Shown here: piece after piece, positions 56,755-64,000 of the stretch
Layout: the number at the start of each line of letters is the position of its first letter
Numbering within the stretch: the stretch's first letter is position 1
From: UBA10649 sp963749905
Lineage (GTDB): Bacteria > Actinomycetota > Actinomycetes > S36-B12
NCBI GenBank assembly: GCA_963749905.1
Contig: CAVVOF010000007.1
Coordinates: forward strand, 1-64,000
DNA length: 64,000 nucleotides
Direction: 5' to 3'
Notes under the pieces: generated by a model
Told to the model about the DNA's origin: nothing
Seen by the model: the letters and a program-made list of their open reading frames with translations, nothing else
The model's database searches: none
Position numbers and translations under genes: made by a program

Positions 56755-57023
56755 GCAAGGGAGCCCGCACGCAGGAACTGCTGCGGGCACGCGGGGCCGC
56801 CCGGCGAGCGCGGCAGCTGTGGATCGCGCTGCTGGTCATCTGGGGGGCCGTGGTCGGCTGGGCCGCCTGGGGACTGGTCGGCATGCTCGCCGACGACAGC
56901 GACCTCGTCGCCTGGCTGACGTACCTCGTCCCGCTCGTCGTCCTGCTCGTGGGCTCCGCCCTGGCCTGGGCGCGGGTCTCGTCGATCGAGCGGAAGCTGG
57001 TCGAGGTGGCCGGCGAGCGCTAG
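56748..57023 (+). CDS. Small membrane protein of unknown function
   Basis: 91 residues with a basic N-terminus and two membrane helices (LWIALLVIWGAVVGWAAWGLVGML and WLTYLVPLVVLLVGSALAWA), ending SSIERKLVEVAGER. The ATG at 56748 overlaps the MBL stop by 7 bp, so it is coupled. No recognised family. Its TAG stop shares the palindrome CTAG with the convergent terC stop (57020-57023). Confidence 0.7.
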   Translation: MVSKGARTQELLRARGAARRARQLWIALLVIWGAVVGWAAWGLVGMLADDSDLVAWLTYLVPLVVLLVGSALAWARVSSIERKLVEVAGER

Positions 57024-58024
57024 CCCGAGGTCTTCTCGTCCTCGTGCCCGGCGGTCACCCGCCCGGCGTGCGCGATCGCCGTCGGGTCCTTGCGCACCTT
57101 CAGCCACGAGGCGACGGTCACGATGACCAGGACCACAAGGATGAACGCCAGACTCTGCACGGTGGTGATGTGCGGGATCGAGGGGTTCAGCTCGTGCAGG
57201 TAGGTCAGCACCAGCTTGATACCGATGAAGATCAGGATGATCGCCAGGCCGGTGGACAGGTAGATGAGCTTGTCCAGCAGTCCCTTCAGCAGGAAGTACA
57301 GCGCCCGCAGTCCGAGCAGGGCGAACGCGTTCGCGGCGAAGACCAGGTACGGGATCTGGGTGACTCCGAAGGTCGCGGGGATCGAGTCGAGGGCGAAGAG
57401 CAGGTCCGTGGAGCCGATCGCGATCATGACCAGCAGCAGCGGGGTGATCGCCCGCCGGCCGTCGATGTGCGTGAGCAGCTTGGTGCCGTCGTAGTGGTCC
57501 GAGACGAGGAACCGCTTGCGCACGACGCGGACGACGGCGTTGTCCTGCGGTTCGGGGTCCTCGTTCCGGTGCCGGGCGAGCTGGATTCCGGTCCAGATCA
57601 GGATGGCTCCGAAGATCACGAAGGTGAAGGCGAAAGCCGCAAGGGCCGCTGCACCGATCGCGATGAAGACCGCCCGCATGACCAGCGCGAGCACGACGCC
57701 GAAGAGCAGCACCCGCTGGTGCAGTTCTGCGGGCACCGCGAATTGGGTGAGGATGATGATGAACACGAACAGGTTGTCGACGCTGAGGGACTTCTCCACC
57801 AAGTAGGCGGCGAAGTACTGGGTACCGATGTCACTGCCCTGCCACACCCACATGGCGATGCCGAACGCGACCGCCACGCCGATGTAGAAGATCGACCAAA
57901 CGAGCGCCTCCTTGAACATCACCTCATGTGGCTTGCGGCTGACCGTCACGAAATCGAGCACGATCAGCACCGTGATGCCGAGCAGCGTCACCGCCCACAG
58001 GGCGAGCGTTACCTCCACGATCAA
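57020..58024 (-). CDS. TerC family integral membrane protein, second copy
   Basis: 334 residues, eight or nine membrane helices, with the TerC signature motifs FAVPAELHQRVLLFGVVLALVMR, SLSVDNLFVFIIILTQF and SIPATFGVTQIPYLVFAANAFALLGLRALYF. TerC proteins are linked to metal (Mn) export and tellurite resistance. The start appears to be TTG 58024, coupled to the upstream paralog (TGA overlap), or GTG 58018. The C-terminal tail is basic. Confidence 0.85.
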   Translation of the reverse strand: MIVEVTLALWAVTLLGITVLIVLDFVTVSRKPHEVMFKEALVWSIFYIGVAVAFGIAMWVWQGSDIGTQYFAAYLVEKSLSVDNLFVFIIILTQFAVPAELHQRVLLFGVVLALVMRAVFIAIGAAALAAFAFTFVIFGAILIWTGIQLARHRNEDPEPQDNAVVRVVRKRFLVSDHYDGTKLLTHIDGRRAITPLLLVMIAIGSTDLLFALDSIPATFGVTQIPYLVFAANAFALLGLRALYFLLKGLLDKLIYLSTGLAIILIFIGIKLVLTYLHELNPSIPHITTVQSLAFILVVLVIVTVASWLKVRKDPTAIAHAGRVTAGHEDEKTSG

Positions 58025-58998
58025 CCTTCCGGGGTGTCCGCGCGGGGACCACGATCCCGCGTTGCATACACACTAGTGATGGCCGTGACAGCCAGCACGC
58101 CGACGATCACGACCAGCGACAGCCACACCGGGATGACCGGAACGTCGAGGTTCGTGGTGGCGTGGATCGCCTCGAGCAGGAGCTTGATGCCGATGAACGC
58201 GAGGATGATCGCCAGGCCGCGGTTGAGGTGCTGCAGGCGCTCCAGCAGTCCGTGCAGAAGGAAGTACAGCTGACGCAGCCCCATCAGCGCGAAGGCGTTC
58301 ACCGCGAAGACGAGGTAGGCCTCACTGGTGATGCCGAACACGGCCGGGATCGAGTCGAGTGCGAACAGCAGGTCGGTGGTGCCGATCGCGAGCATCACCA
58401 TCGCCATCGGCGTGAGTGCGCGCCGGCCGGCCACCCGGGTGATCAGCTTCGTGCCGTCGTAGTGCGGCGAGGTCGGGAAGTGGTTCCCCACCCAGCGGAT
58501 GAAGCCGTTGCCGTTCGGGTCTGGCTCCGCGTCCTCCGAGCGCCACACCTGCCACGCCGTGAACAGCAGGAAGGCTCCGAAGAGGTAGAAGGTGCCCGCG
58601 AACCGTTCGATCAGCTCCGCGCCGACCACGATGAGCAGGCCGCGCAGCACGAGGGCGATCACGATGCCGATGAGCAGGACACGGTGCTGCAGGTGCGCGG
58701 GCACCGCGAACGAGCCCATGATCACCATGAAGACGAAGAGGTTGTCGACGCTGAGCGAGTACTCCATCAGGTAGCCCGCGACGAACTGCCCGCCGTACAC
58801 CAAGCCGAAGTACCAGGCGACGAACACGGCGAACAGGGCGGCGAGCGCGATGTAGAAGATCACCCAGCGCGCGGCCTCGCGGGGCCCGAAGTCATGCGGC
58901 CGGCGGTCGACGATGATCAGGTCGAGGATGATGATCCCCACGAGTCCGAGCAGGGTCGCGGCCCACAGCCAGCCCGGTACGTCGAGCGCTGCGGTCAC
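58021..58998 (-). CDS. TerC family integral membrane protein, first copy
   Basis: 325 residues, clearly a paralog of the next gene: SLSVDNLFVFMVIMGSFAVPAHLQHRVLLIG and SIPAVFGITSEAYLVFAVNAFALMGLRQLYFLL. GTG 58998 overlaps the uvrB stop (GTGA). Two TerC genes in tandem next to uvrB are found in other actinobacteria too. The pair may act together in metal efflux; no metal specificity can be read. Confidence 0.85.
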   Translation of the reverse strand: MTAALDVPGWLWAATLLGLVGIIILDLIIVDRRPHDFGPREAARWVIFYIALAALFAVFVAWYFGLVYGGQFVAGYLMEYSLSVDNLFVFMVIMGSFAVPAHLQHRVLLIGIVIALVLRGLLIVVGAELIERFAGTFYLFGAFLLFTAWQVWRSEDAEPDPNGNGFIRWVGNHFPTSPHYDGTKLITRVAGRRALTPMAMVMLAIGTTDLLFALDSIPAVFGITSEAYLVFAVNAFALMGLRQLYFLLHGLLERLQHLNRGLAIILAFIGIKLLLEAIHATTNLDVPVIPVWLSLVVIVGVLAVTAITSVYATRDRGPRADTPEG

Positions 58999-61064
58999 CC
59001 GATGCCTGCCTCGCGCATGCCGCGCAGCTCCTTCTTCAGGTCGGAGACCTCGTCGCGCAGCCGGGCCGCCAGCTCGAACTGGAGCTCGGCCGCTGCCTGG
59101 TGCATCTGGGCCGTGAGGTCCTCGATCAGCCGCGTGAGCTCATCGGCGGCGAGTGACCGTCCACCAGCGGCCCGCTTGCCGGCCCGCTTGGCCGCCGGCT
59201 GGGAGAGCAGTTCCGCGGTGTCGGCGTCCTCGCGTGCCAGCAGGTCGGTGATGTCGGCGATCTTCTTGCGGAGCGGCTGCGGATCGAGGCCCATCTCCTC
59301 GTTGTAGGCCACCTGCTTGGCCCGCCGACGGGTGGTCTCGTCGATCGCCCGCTGCATGGACGGGGTGACCTTGTCGGCGTACATATGGACCTGCCCCGAC
59401 ACGTTGCGGGCGGCGCGGCCGATCGTCTGGATCAGCGAGGTCTCCGAGCGCAGGAACCCCTCCTTGTCCGCGTCGAGGATGGCCACCAGCGAGACCTCGG
59501 GCAGGTCGAGCCCCTCCCGCAGCAGGTTGATCCCCACCAGGACGTCGAACACGCCCATCCGCAGCTCGCGCAGCAGCTCCACGCGGCGCAGTGTGTCCAC
59601 GTCCGAGTGCAGGTACTGCACCCGGACACCGTGCTCGAGCAGGTAGTCGGTGAGGTCCTCCGCCATCCGCTTGGTCAGAGTCGTCACCAGCGCCCGCTCG
59701 CCGCGCTCCGCGCGGTCCTTGATCTCCCCCATCAGGTCGTCGATCTGACCCGTCGTGGGCTTGACCACGATCTCCGGATCCACCAGGCCGGTGGGCCGGA
59801 TCACCTGCTCCACCACGTCGCCCTGCACACGCGTCAGCTCGTAGGGTCCGGGAGTGGCGGAGAGGTAGATCGTCTGCCCGATCCGCTCCACGAACTCGTC
59901 CCATCGCAGGGGACGGTTGTCCATCGCGCTCGGCAGCCGGAAGCCATGCTCGACGAGGGTGCGCTTGCGGCTCATGTCGCCCTCGTACATCGCACCGATC
60001 TGGGGCACGGTCACGTGCGACTCGTCGATCACCAGCAGGAAGTCCTCGGGGAAGTAGTCGAGAAGGCAGTTGGGGGCGCTGCCCGGCTCGCGTCCGTCGA
60101 TGTGCCGCGAGTAGTTCTCGATGCCGGCGCAGGAGCCGACCTGCCGCATCATCTCGATGTCGTACGTCGTGCGCATGCGCAGCCGCTGCGCCTCCAGCAG
60201 CTTGCCCTGCCGGTCCAGCTCGGCCAGCCGGTCCTCGAGTTCGGCCTCGATTCCCGCGATGGCTCGCTCCATGCGCTCGGGGCCCGCGACGTAGTGCGTC
60301 GCCGGGAAGACATAGATCTCCTCGTCCTCGGTGAGGATCTCCCCCGTGACCGGGTGCAGGGTCATCAGCCGCTCGATCTCGTCACCGAACATCTCGATGC
60401 GGACCGGGTGCTCCTCGTACACCGGGAAGACCTCGACGGTGTCCCCCCGGACGCGGAAGGTGCCGCGCTGGAAGGACAGGTCGTTGCGCGTGTACTGGAT
60501 GTCGACGAACGCGCGCAGCAGCTGCTCGCGGTTGAACTCCTCGCCCACCCGCAGGCGCACCATCCGGTCCACGTACTCCTGCGGGGTGCCGAGACCGTAG
60601 ATGGCGGACACGCTGGCCACGACCAGGCAGTCGCGGCGGGTGAGCAGGCTGTTGGTCGCCGAGTGCCGGAGCCGCTCGACCTCCTCGTTGATCGAGGAGT
60701 CCTTCTCGATGTAGGTGTCGCTCTGCGGGATGTACGCCTCAGGTTGGTAGTAGTCGTAGTAGGAGACGAAGTACTCGACTGCGTTGTCCGGCAGCAGCTC
60801 CTTGAACTCGGAGGTCAGCTGGGCGGCCAGGGTCTTGTTCGGAGCCATCACCAGTGTGGGCCGCTGCAGCTCCTCCACCAGCCAGGCGGTGGTGGCGCTC
60901 TTGCCGGTGCCGGTCGCGCCCAGCAGCACGATGTCCTGCTCGCCCGACCGGATGCGGCGAGCGATCTCTGCGATGGCCTCGGGCTGGTCGCCGGACGGCT
61001 GGAAGGGTGCGCGAACCGTGAAGGGCGCGACCTTGCGCTGCAGATCGGTTACCGGGCGGGTCAC
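58995..61064 (-). CDS. uvrB: Excinuclease ABC subunit B
   Basis: A 689-residue UvrB: Walker A GATGTGKSATTAW, beta-hairpin SYYDYYQPEAYIPQSDTYIEK, helicase motifs DESHVTVPQIGAMYEGD and QTIGRAARNVSGQVHMYADK, and the C-terminal UVR domain LTRLIEDLTAQMHQAAAELQFELAARLRDEV for UvrC contact. It loads on damage with UvrA. GTG 61064 overlaps coaE stop (GTGA). Intact in a single frame. Confidence 0.97.
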   Translation of the reverse strand: MTRPVTDLQRKVAPFTVRAPFQPSGDQPEAIAEIARRIRSGEQDIVLLGATGTGKSATTAWLVEELQRPTLVMAPNKTLAAQLTSEFKELLPDNAVEYFVSYYDYYQPEAYIPQSDTYIEKDSSINEEVERLRHSATNSLLTRRDCLVVASVSAIYGLGTPQEYVDRMVRLRVGEEFNREQLLRAFVDIQYTRNDLSFQRGTFRVRGDTVEVFPVYEEHPVRIEMFGDEIERLMTLHPVTGEILTEDEEIYVFPATHYVAGPERMERAIAGIEAELEDRLAELDRQGKLLEAQRLRMRTTYDIEMMRQVGSCAGIENYSRHIDGREPGSAPNCLLDYFPEDFLLVIDESHVTVPQIGAMYEGDMSRKRTLVEHGFRLPSAMDNRPLRWDEFVERIGQTIYLSATPGPYELTRVQGDVVEQVIRPTGLVDPEIVVKPTTGQIDDLMGEIKDRAERGERALVTTLTKRMAEDLTDYLLEHGVRVQYLHSDVDTLRRVELLRELRMGVFDVLVGINLLREGLDLPEVSLVAILDADKEGFLRSETSLIQTIGRAARNVSGQVHMYADKVTPSMQRAIDETTRRRAKQVAYNEEMGLDPQPLRKKIADITDLLAREDADTAELLSQPAAKRAGKRAAGGRSLAADELTRLIEDLTAQMHQAAAELQFELAARLRDEVSDLKKELRGMREAGIG

Positions 61065-61675
61065 TCCGCCACGCTAGTCGATGGCCCTGACATCGTGAGT
61101 CGCTGCCAGAGGTCCTCGACCTGCGCCCGCGTCTGCGCTTCCGTGCCGCTGTTGTCGATGACCACGTCGGCGGCCGCGAGCCGTTCAGCCCGGGTGGCCT
61201 GCGCCGCGATCCTGCGTCGCACATCCGCCTCCTCGAGTCCCCGCTGGCCCACCGCCCGAGCGATCTGCGTATCGACCGGGACGTCGACGACGACCACGAC
61301 GTCCACGAGATCCGCCTGTCCGGTCTCGACGAGCAGCGGCATGTCGTACACCACGACCTGGGCATCGGGCTGGGCCGAGATTCGGCGCTGGCCCTCGTCA
61401 CGGATCCGCGGATGCATGATCGCGTTCAGCCGGCCGGTGCCCTCCGGATCCGCGAAGGCCCGGGCCGCCAGCCGAGCGCGCGCGAGGGTGCCGTCCTCGT
61501 TCAGGATGTCGTCGCCGAACTCGGCGACGAGGGCGTCCAGTGCCGGGCTGCCCGGCTGCACGATCTCACGGGCGATCTGGTCGGCATCGACGATCACGGC
61601 CCCCCGCCCGGCCAGCAGCGCGGCGACCGTCGACTTGCCCGCTCCGATGCCGCCGGTGAGCCCGATGCGAATCAT
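61061..61675 (-). CDS. coaE: Dephospho-CoA kinase
   Basis: A 204-residue CoaE: P-loop GLTGGIGAGKST, VDADQIAREIVQPG, RARLAARAFADP and YDMPLLVETGQADLVDVVVVV. It makes the last step of CoA synthesis. Start ATG 61675, 6 nt after a TAGTCT box, so probably leaderless. Coupled to uvrB. It lacks the extra C-terminal UPF0157 domain seen in some mycobacteria. Confidence 0.95.
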   Translation of the reverse strand: MIRIGLTGGIGAGKSTVAALLAGRGAVIVDADQIAREIVQPGSPALDALVAEFGDDILNEDGTLARARLAARAFADPEGTGRLNAIMHPRIRDEGQRRISAQPDAQVVVYDMPLLVETGQADLVDVVVVVDVPVDTQIARAVGQRGLEEADVRRRIAAQATRAERLAAADVVIDNSGTEAQTRAQVEDLWQRLTMSGPSTSVAE

Positions 61676-61687
61676 GCGCGCAGACTA
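61676..61687 (-). promoter_or_regulatory. Leaderless -10 box TAGTCT for coaE
   Basis: On the minus strand TAGTCT (61687-61682) is followed by 6 nt and ATG 61675. Confidence 0.5.
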
Positions 61688-61750
61688 GCCCGCGCCAAGG
61701 CCCGCACGCCCAGGACGGGCATTGACGCACTCCTTCGGCATTACCGGATC

Positions 61751-61872
61751 TATATTCCGTACCCCGAATCTGTATTCGGTTTATGTGGCCCATCTTCGGC
61801 TTTAGGAAGGCCATAGCGGCGAACACCACGGCCAGATGGACATCTGGACCCCCTCACGGCATATTCGGCTTC
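61751..61872. promoter_or_regulatory. Operator-like palindromes and repeats before the HTH gene
   Basis: TATTCC (61753-61758) and the palindrome CCGAAT-CTGT-ATTCGG (61764-61779) precede an imperfect direct repeat: the sequence around 61790-61812 and that around 61859-61881 share CAT.TTCGGCTT and nearby GAA..GCC. The region is clearly more AT-rich than its surroundings. TATTCC/TATTCGG half-sites also occur before the ATPase at 62959. Confidence 0.45.
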
Positions 61873-62397
61873 ATGAAAGCCGCATCTCCCGCTCTTCTCC
61901 CGCTCCTGCGGTCGCAGACGCAGGGGGAACTGCTGGCGCTGCTCTTCCTCAATCCCGAAGATGAATTCTCACTGACGGAGGTGGCCCGGCGCACCGACTC
62001 GTCCCTCACCACCGTGCACGCCGAGGTGTCCCGCCTGGTCCGCGCCGGGGTGATCCGAGACCGACGCGTGGGCAACATCCGTCTCGTGTCAGCCGACACC
62101 TCCACTGCCCTGTCCGAGCCGCTGACGGACCTCCTGACGGTCACCTACGGGCCACGCACCGTGCTCGCCGATGAGCTCGCCGCCGTCACGGGTATCGAGC
62201 GGGCGTTCATCCACGGTGCGTGGGCGGAGCGGCACGCCGGTCAGGACGGCCCGGTCCCCGACCGGCTGGACGTCCTCGTGGTGGGCGGTGCCCGGGACGA
62301 GGCGATCAGTCAGGCAGCTGCGACGGCCGGCAGCAGGCTGCATCGGCAGGTCGTCATCCGCCAGGTGTCCGTTGCCGAGTGGGCGGCCACGAGATGA
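61873..62397 (+). CDS. Winged-helix regulator with degenerate nucleotidyltransferase domain
   Basis: 174 residues from ATG 61873. The first half is a winged-helix: LRSQTQGELLALLFLNPEDEFSLTEVARRTDSSLTTVHAEVSRLVRAGVI. The second half resembles the MNT-type nucleotidyltransferase domain attached to such HTH proteins (FIHGAWAERHAGQDGPVPDRLDVLVVGG), but the usual GS and one catalytic Asp are replaced, so catalysis is doubtful. It ends early at EWAATR, about 20-30 residues before the usual C-terminus. An in-frame ATG at 61783 would add a stretch that repeats the true start region. Probable DNA-binding regulator or antitoxin-like protein. Confidence 0.65.
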   Translation: MKAASPALLPLLRSQTQGELLALLFLNPEDEFSLTEVARRTDSSLTTVHAEVSRLVRAGVIRDRRVGNIRLVSADTSTALSEPLTDLLTVTYGPRTVLADELAAVTGIERAFIHGAWAERHAGQDGPVPDRLDVLVVGGARDEAISQAAATAGSRLHRQVVIRQVSVAEWAATR

Positions 62398-62847
62398 GGG
62401 TCGCGTCGACGGCGCCGGCTTGGCCGACCTTGCCTCCGGTGCACTCGTGCCCATCGACCTCACCCCCCGTGAGCGTCCCCCCACGCGCTCCGTCAGCCCC
62501 ACCGTCGCCATCCCACCGGAGCAACCGCCGCCGATACCGGCGGAACAGCACCCGGAGCTACCACCAGCTGAGGGCTCGGGGCGCGCTTGTCCCCTGCTCG
62601 AGATGGTGCCCGCCCTCGGCGCACGCCTGCCGCACTGGGACCTGCCCCGGCCCCCGGTTCCCGCGGTGCCGGATGTGGTGCACCGGGTGCTGGGCGGGGT
62701 AGTCCACGTCGTCAGCCTGCAGTGGCTGCCATGGGACTCGCCTGAACCGGAACGCCGGCACGACGAGTGCTGCCCGGGCTGCACCGGCCACTGAGGCCAG
62801 AAGCCGGCACCCGCTCCGGCCGCGTCTACCTACGGAATCCGTCGTCC

Positions 62848-62883
62848 GACCGGTCATGACCACATCGGCCGGATGACCGGTCA
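62848..62883. promoter_or_regulatory. Two copies of the TGACC/GGTCA operator
   Basis: GACCGGTCATGACC (62849-62862) and the perfect palindrome TGACCGGTCA (62874-62883) lie about 75-110 bp before the ATPase start. The same 10-bp palindrome occurs at 699-708 in the other regulatory cluster of this window. Confidence 0.5.
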
Positions 62884-62905
62884 TCGACTGTCGTGTCGCC
62901 CCATG

Positions 62906-62945
62906 GGAATAGTGCAGCCCGGAATAGTATTCCTCTCTGCACTAT
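62906..62945. promoter_or_regulatory. Nested palindromes before the ATPase gene
   Basis: The 13-bp palindrome GGAATA-G-TATTCC (62921-62933) is nested within a larger inverted repeat ATAGTGCAG (62909-62917) / CTGCACTAT (62937-62945). A further GGAATAG begins at 62906. It lies 14 bp before the GTG start, in the position of a repressor or promoter element. Confidence 0.5.
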
Positions 62946-62958
62946 CGAGTGAGGTGAC

Positions 62959-64000
62959 GTGGGGCTGATCGGACGGCGATCGGAACTGGCGGAGCTGGAC
63001 GCGCTGCTGGACGACGTCCGCAGGGGCACTCACGCCGATCGAGGCCTGATGACCGTGGTCCGCGGCCGTCGTCGGGTCGGCAAGTCGCGGCTGGTGGCCG
63101 AGTTCGTGGCCGGGTGCGGTGTGCCCTCGTTCTACGTCGAGGCCGCGCGTGGCAGCCAGTCACAGGCAGAGCTGCTCGCACTCGCGGACGCGGTGCCGCC
63201 AGATCAGCCGTCGGTGGTCGTTGTTGACGATGTGTCCTGGCTGCTCAGTGACAGCGGCCAGGGTCTCGACGCGCTCCGGTCGCTCTGGGACCGGCAGCTG
63301 GCCGCTCGGCCGGTCCTGCTGCTGCTCCTCGGCTCGGACACCGCGGCCATGGACCAGCTGAGCCGTCCACCGCAGCCGTGGCGGGGACGCAGCGCGACGC
63401 TGGTCGTGGAGCCCCTCAGTCCCGCCGGGATCGCCGAGGTGACCGGCCTGAGCGGGTTCGACGCTTTCGATGCGCACCTGATCACCGGGGGCTACCCGCT
63501 GGTCGTGCAGGAGTGGGAGCGCGGGATGTCCCGTGATGAGTTCCTCCGCACCTCCCTGGCGCGGTCCACGAGCGCGCTCGTGGTGGCGGGGGCGCGGCTG
63601 CTGGCCGGCTCGCTGCCCGAGACCACGTACGCGCGCGCGGTGCTGTCTGCGATCGGCGGCCGAGGAGACCGGACCTTCACCAGCATCCTGAACTCCGTCT
63701 CCGACGGCTCGATGTCGCGCAACTCGGTTACGGCGAATCTGGAGACCCTGTCGGCCACGGGTCTGATCACCGCGGATGAGCCGCTGTCCCTACGGCCCGC
63801 GCCGAAGGACCGGCGGTGGCGCGTCGCGGATCCGGCGCTCGGCTTCTGGCTGACGTTCGTCGAGCCGGCTCTGGGAGAGGTCGATCGGGGACAGCCGGAA
63901 GCGGCACTGCACCGGGTCGACACCGGCTTCGGCGCGTGGCGGGACCGCGCCGTCGAGCCGGTCGTTCGCGACGCACTCGTCCGTCTGCTCCCGGACAGTG
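62959..64000 (+). CDS. AAA ATPase, DUF234/archaeal-type, 3' end beyond window
   Basis: The reading frame is open to the window edge (347 codons seen). GTG 62959 has GAGGTGA 5 nt upstream. It starts VGLIGRRSELAELDALLDDVRRG, then P-loop VRGRRRVGKSRLVAEF, Walker B VVVVDDVSWLL, TGGYPLVVQEW and DGSMSRNSVTANLETLSATGLI (a winged-helix), then RWRVADPALGFWLTFVEPAL, a motif typical of the DUF234 C-terminal domain found with archaeal-type ATPases. DUF234 resembles PD-(D/E)XK nucleases. The role is unknown; such ATPases often sit on mobile or defence islands. It belongs to the same accessory locus as the HTH gene. Confidence 0.75.
   Translation, partial: MGLIGRRSELAELDALLDDVRRGTHADRGLMTVVRGRRRVGKSRLVAEFVAGCGVPSFYVEAARGSQSQAELLALADAVPPDQPSVVVVDDVSWLLSDSGQGLDALRSLWDRQLAARPVLLLLLGSDTAAMDQLSRPPQPWRGRSATLVVEPLSPAGIAEVTGLSGFDAFDAHLITGGYPLVVQEWERGMSRDEFLRTSLARSTSALVVAGARLLAGSLPETTYARAVLSAIGGRGDRTFTSILNSVSDGSMSRNSVTANLETLSATGLITADEPLSLRPAPKDRRWRVADPALGFWLTFVEPALGEVDRGQPEAALHRVDTGFGAWRDRAVEPVVRDALVRLLPDS

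Larger units (their letters stand above)
62398..62958. other. Intergenic region without an identifiable gene
   Basis: 561 bp with no supportable gene. Readable frames on both strands exist only because of high GC; the plus frame through 62398-62794 is Pro/Arg-rich and matches no family known to me. A decayed HNH/DUF222-like 3' end on the minus strand is possible but not demonstrable. The last 110 bp hold the operator-like sites listed separately. Confidence 0.5.

Noticed and set aside
62550..62790. DUF222/HNH endonuclease remnant on the minus strand
   Set aside because: Only vague His/Trp/Thr-rich resemblance; no HNH residues could be aligned by eye.
62398..62794. Coding sequence on the plus strand after the HTH gene
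   Set aside because: Pro/Arg-rich composition, no start-site signals and no known domain; listed as intergenic.

Overview
The window is high-GC DNA from an actinomycete. Actinobacterial markers are WhiA, RbpA, a GarA-type FHA protein, FtsR, OpcA, an InhA-type enoyl-ACP reductase, a SufBDCSU operon with its own SufR, and many starts that sit exactly 6 nt after a TANNNT -10 box (leaderless mRNAs). Gene order resembles the gcv/garA/ftsR, inhA/fabG, suf, ctaB/tkt/tal/zwf/opcA/pgl, secG/tpiA/pgk/gap, whiA/yvcK/rapZ/uvrC and uvrA/uvrB/coaE blocks known from Mycobacterium and Nocardioides relatives. A Propionibacteriales (Nocardioidaceae-like) origin is my guess, not shown by the sequence. No rRNA, tRNA, insertion sequence, CRISPR array or phage gene was seen.

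Layout. 0-0.75 kb: the 5' part of a VOC-family gene (minus strand) and a 480-bp regulatory region with stacked palindromes and a dense GGTCA half-site cluster. 0.75-4.4 kb: a cobalamin-binding-like protein facing a feoABC ferrous-iron operon with a DtxR/IdeR-type iron box, then a small SHOCT membrane protein. 4.4-11 kb: glycine cleavage P protein under a tandem glycine riboswitch, a MerR regulator, a DUF151 nuclease, FtsR, GarA and GcvH. 11-16.6 kb: DUF881/small basic protein/DUF881, a GDP-mannose pyrophosphorylase-phosphomannomutase fusion, a CDP-alcohol phosphatidyltransferase and an ABC ATPase. 16.7-27.1 kb: serB, sixA, fabI (inhA), fabG, a TMEM175-like channel, dodecin, DUF3099, SURF1, an SDR, an ABC exporter, an enoyl-CoA hydratase and an ABC-F protein. 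27.2-33.7 kb: the suf Fe-S assembly operon. 33.7-43.8 kb: an ABC exporter pair, heme A synthesis (ctaA, ctaB) and the pentose phosphate block tkt-tal-zwf-opcA-pgl. 43.8-53.1 kb (minus): rbpA, secG, tpiA, pgk, gap, whiA, yvcK, rapZ, uvrC and a Rieske lipoprotein. 53.2-61.7 kb: uvrA, an MBL hydrolase, two tandem TerC proteins, uvrB and coaE. 61.7-64 kb: a more AT-rich accessory stretch with an HTH/degenerate-nucleotidyltransferase gene and an AAA ATPase cut off by the window end.

How it fits together. Fe supply (feo, iron box), Fe-S assembly (suf), heme A (ctaA/ctaB) and SURF1 together serve an aa3-type respiratory chain. Glycolysis, the oxidative pentose phosphate pathway and the glycine cleavage system give central metabolism, with GarA as a likely link between Ser/Thr kinase signalling and amino-acid/TCA flux. 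All three UvrABC subunits are present.

Caveat on sequence quality. Roughly two dozen single-base indels break conserved genes and cluster in 35.8-40.7 kb (ctaA, tkt, tal, zwf) and 47.2-53.0 kb (gap, whiA, uvrC, Rieske), plus one near base 155. Each break is immediately followed by perfectly conserved protein in another frame, so I treat these as probable sequencing or assembly errors rather than gene decay. The most interesting unexplained features are the shared TGACCGGTCA operators at both ends of the window, the perfect 28-bp inverted repeat after pgl, the stop-codon-spanning 17-bp tandem repeat at 22.8 kb, and the accessory HTH/ATPase locus with matched TATTCC-type operators.
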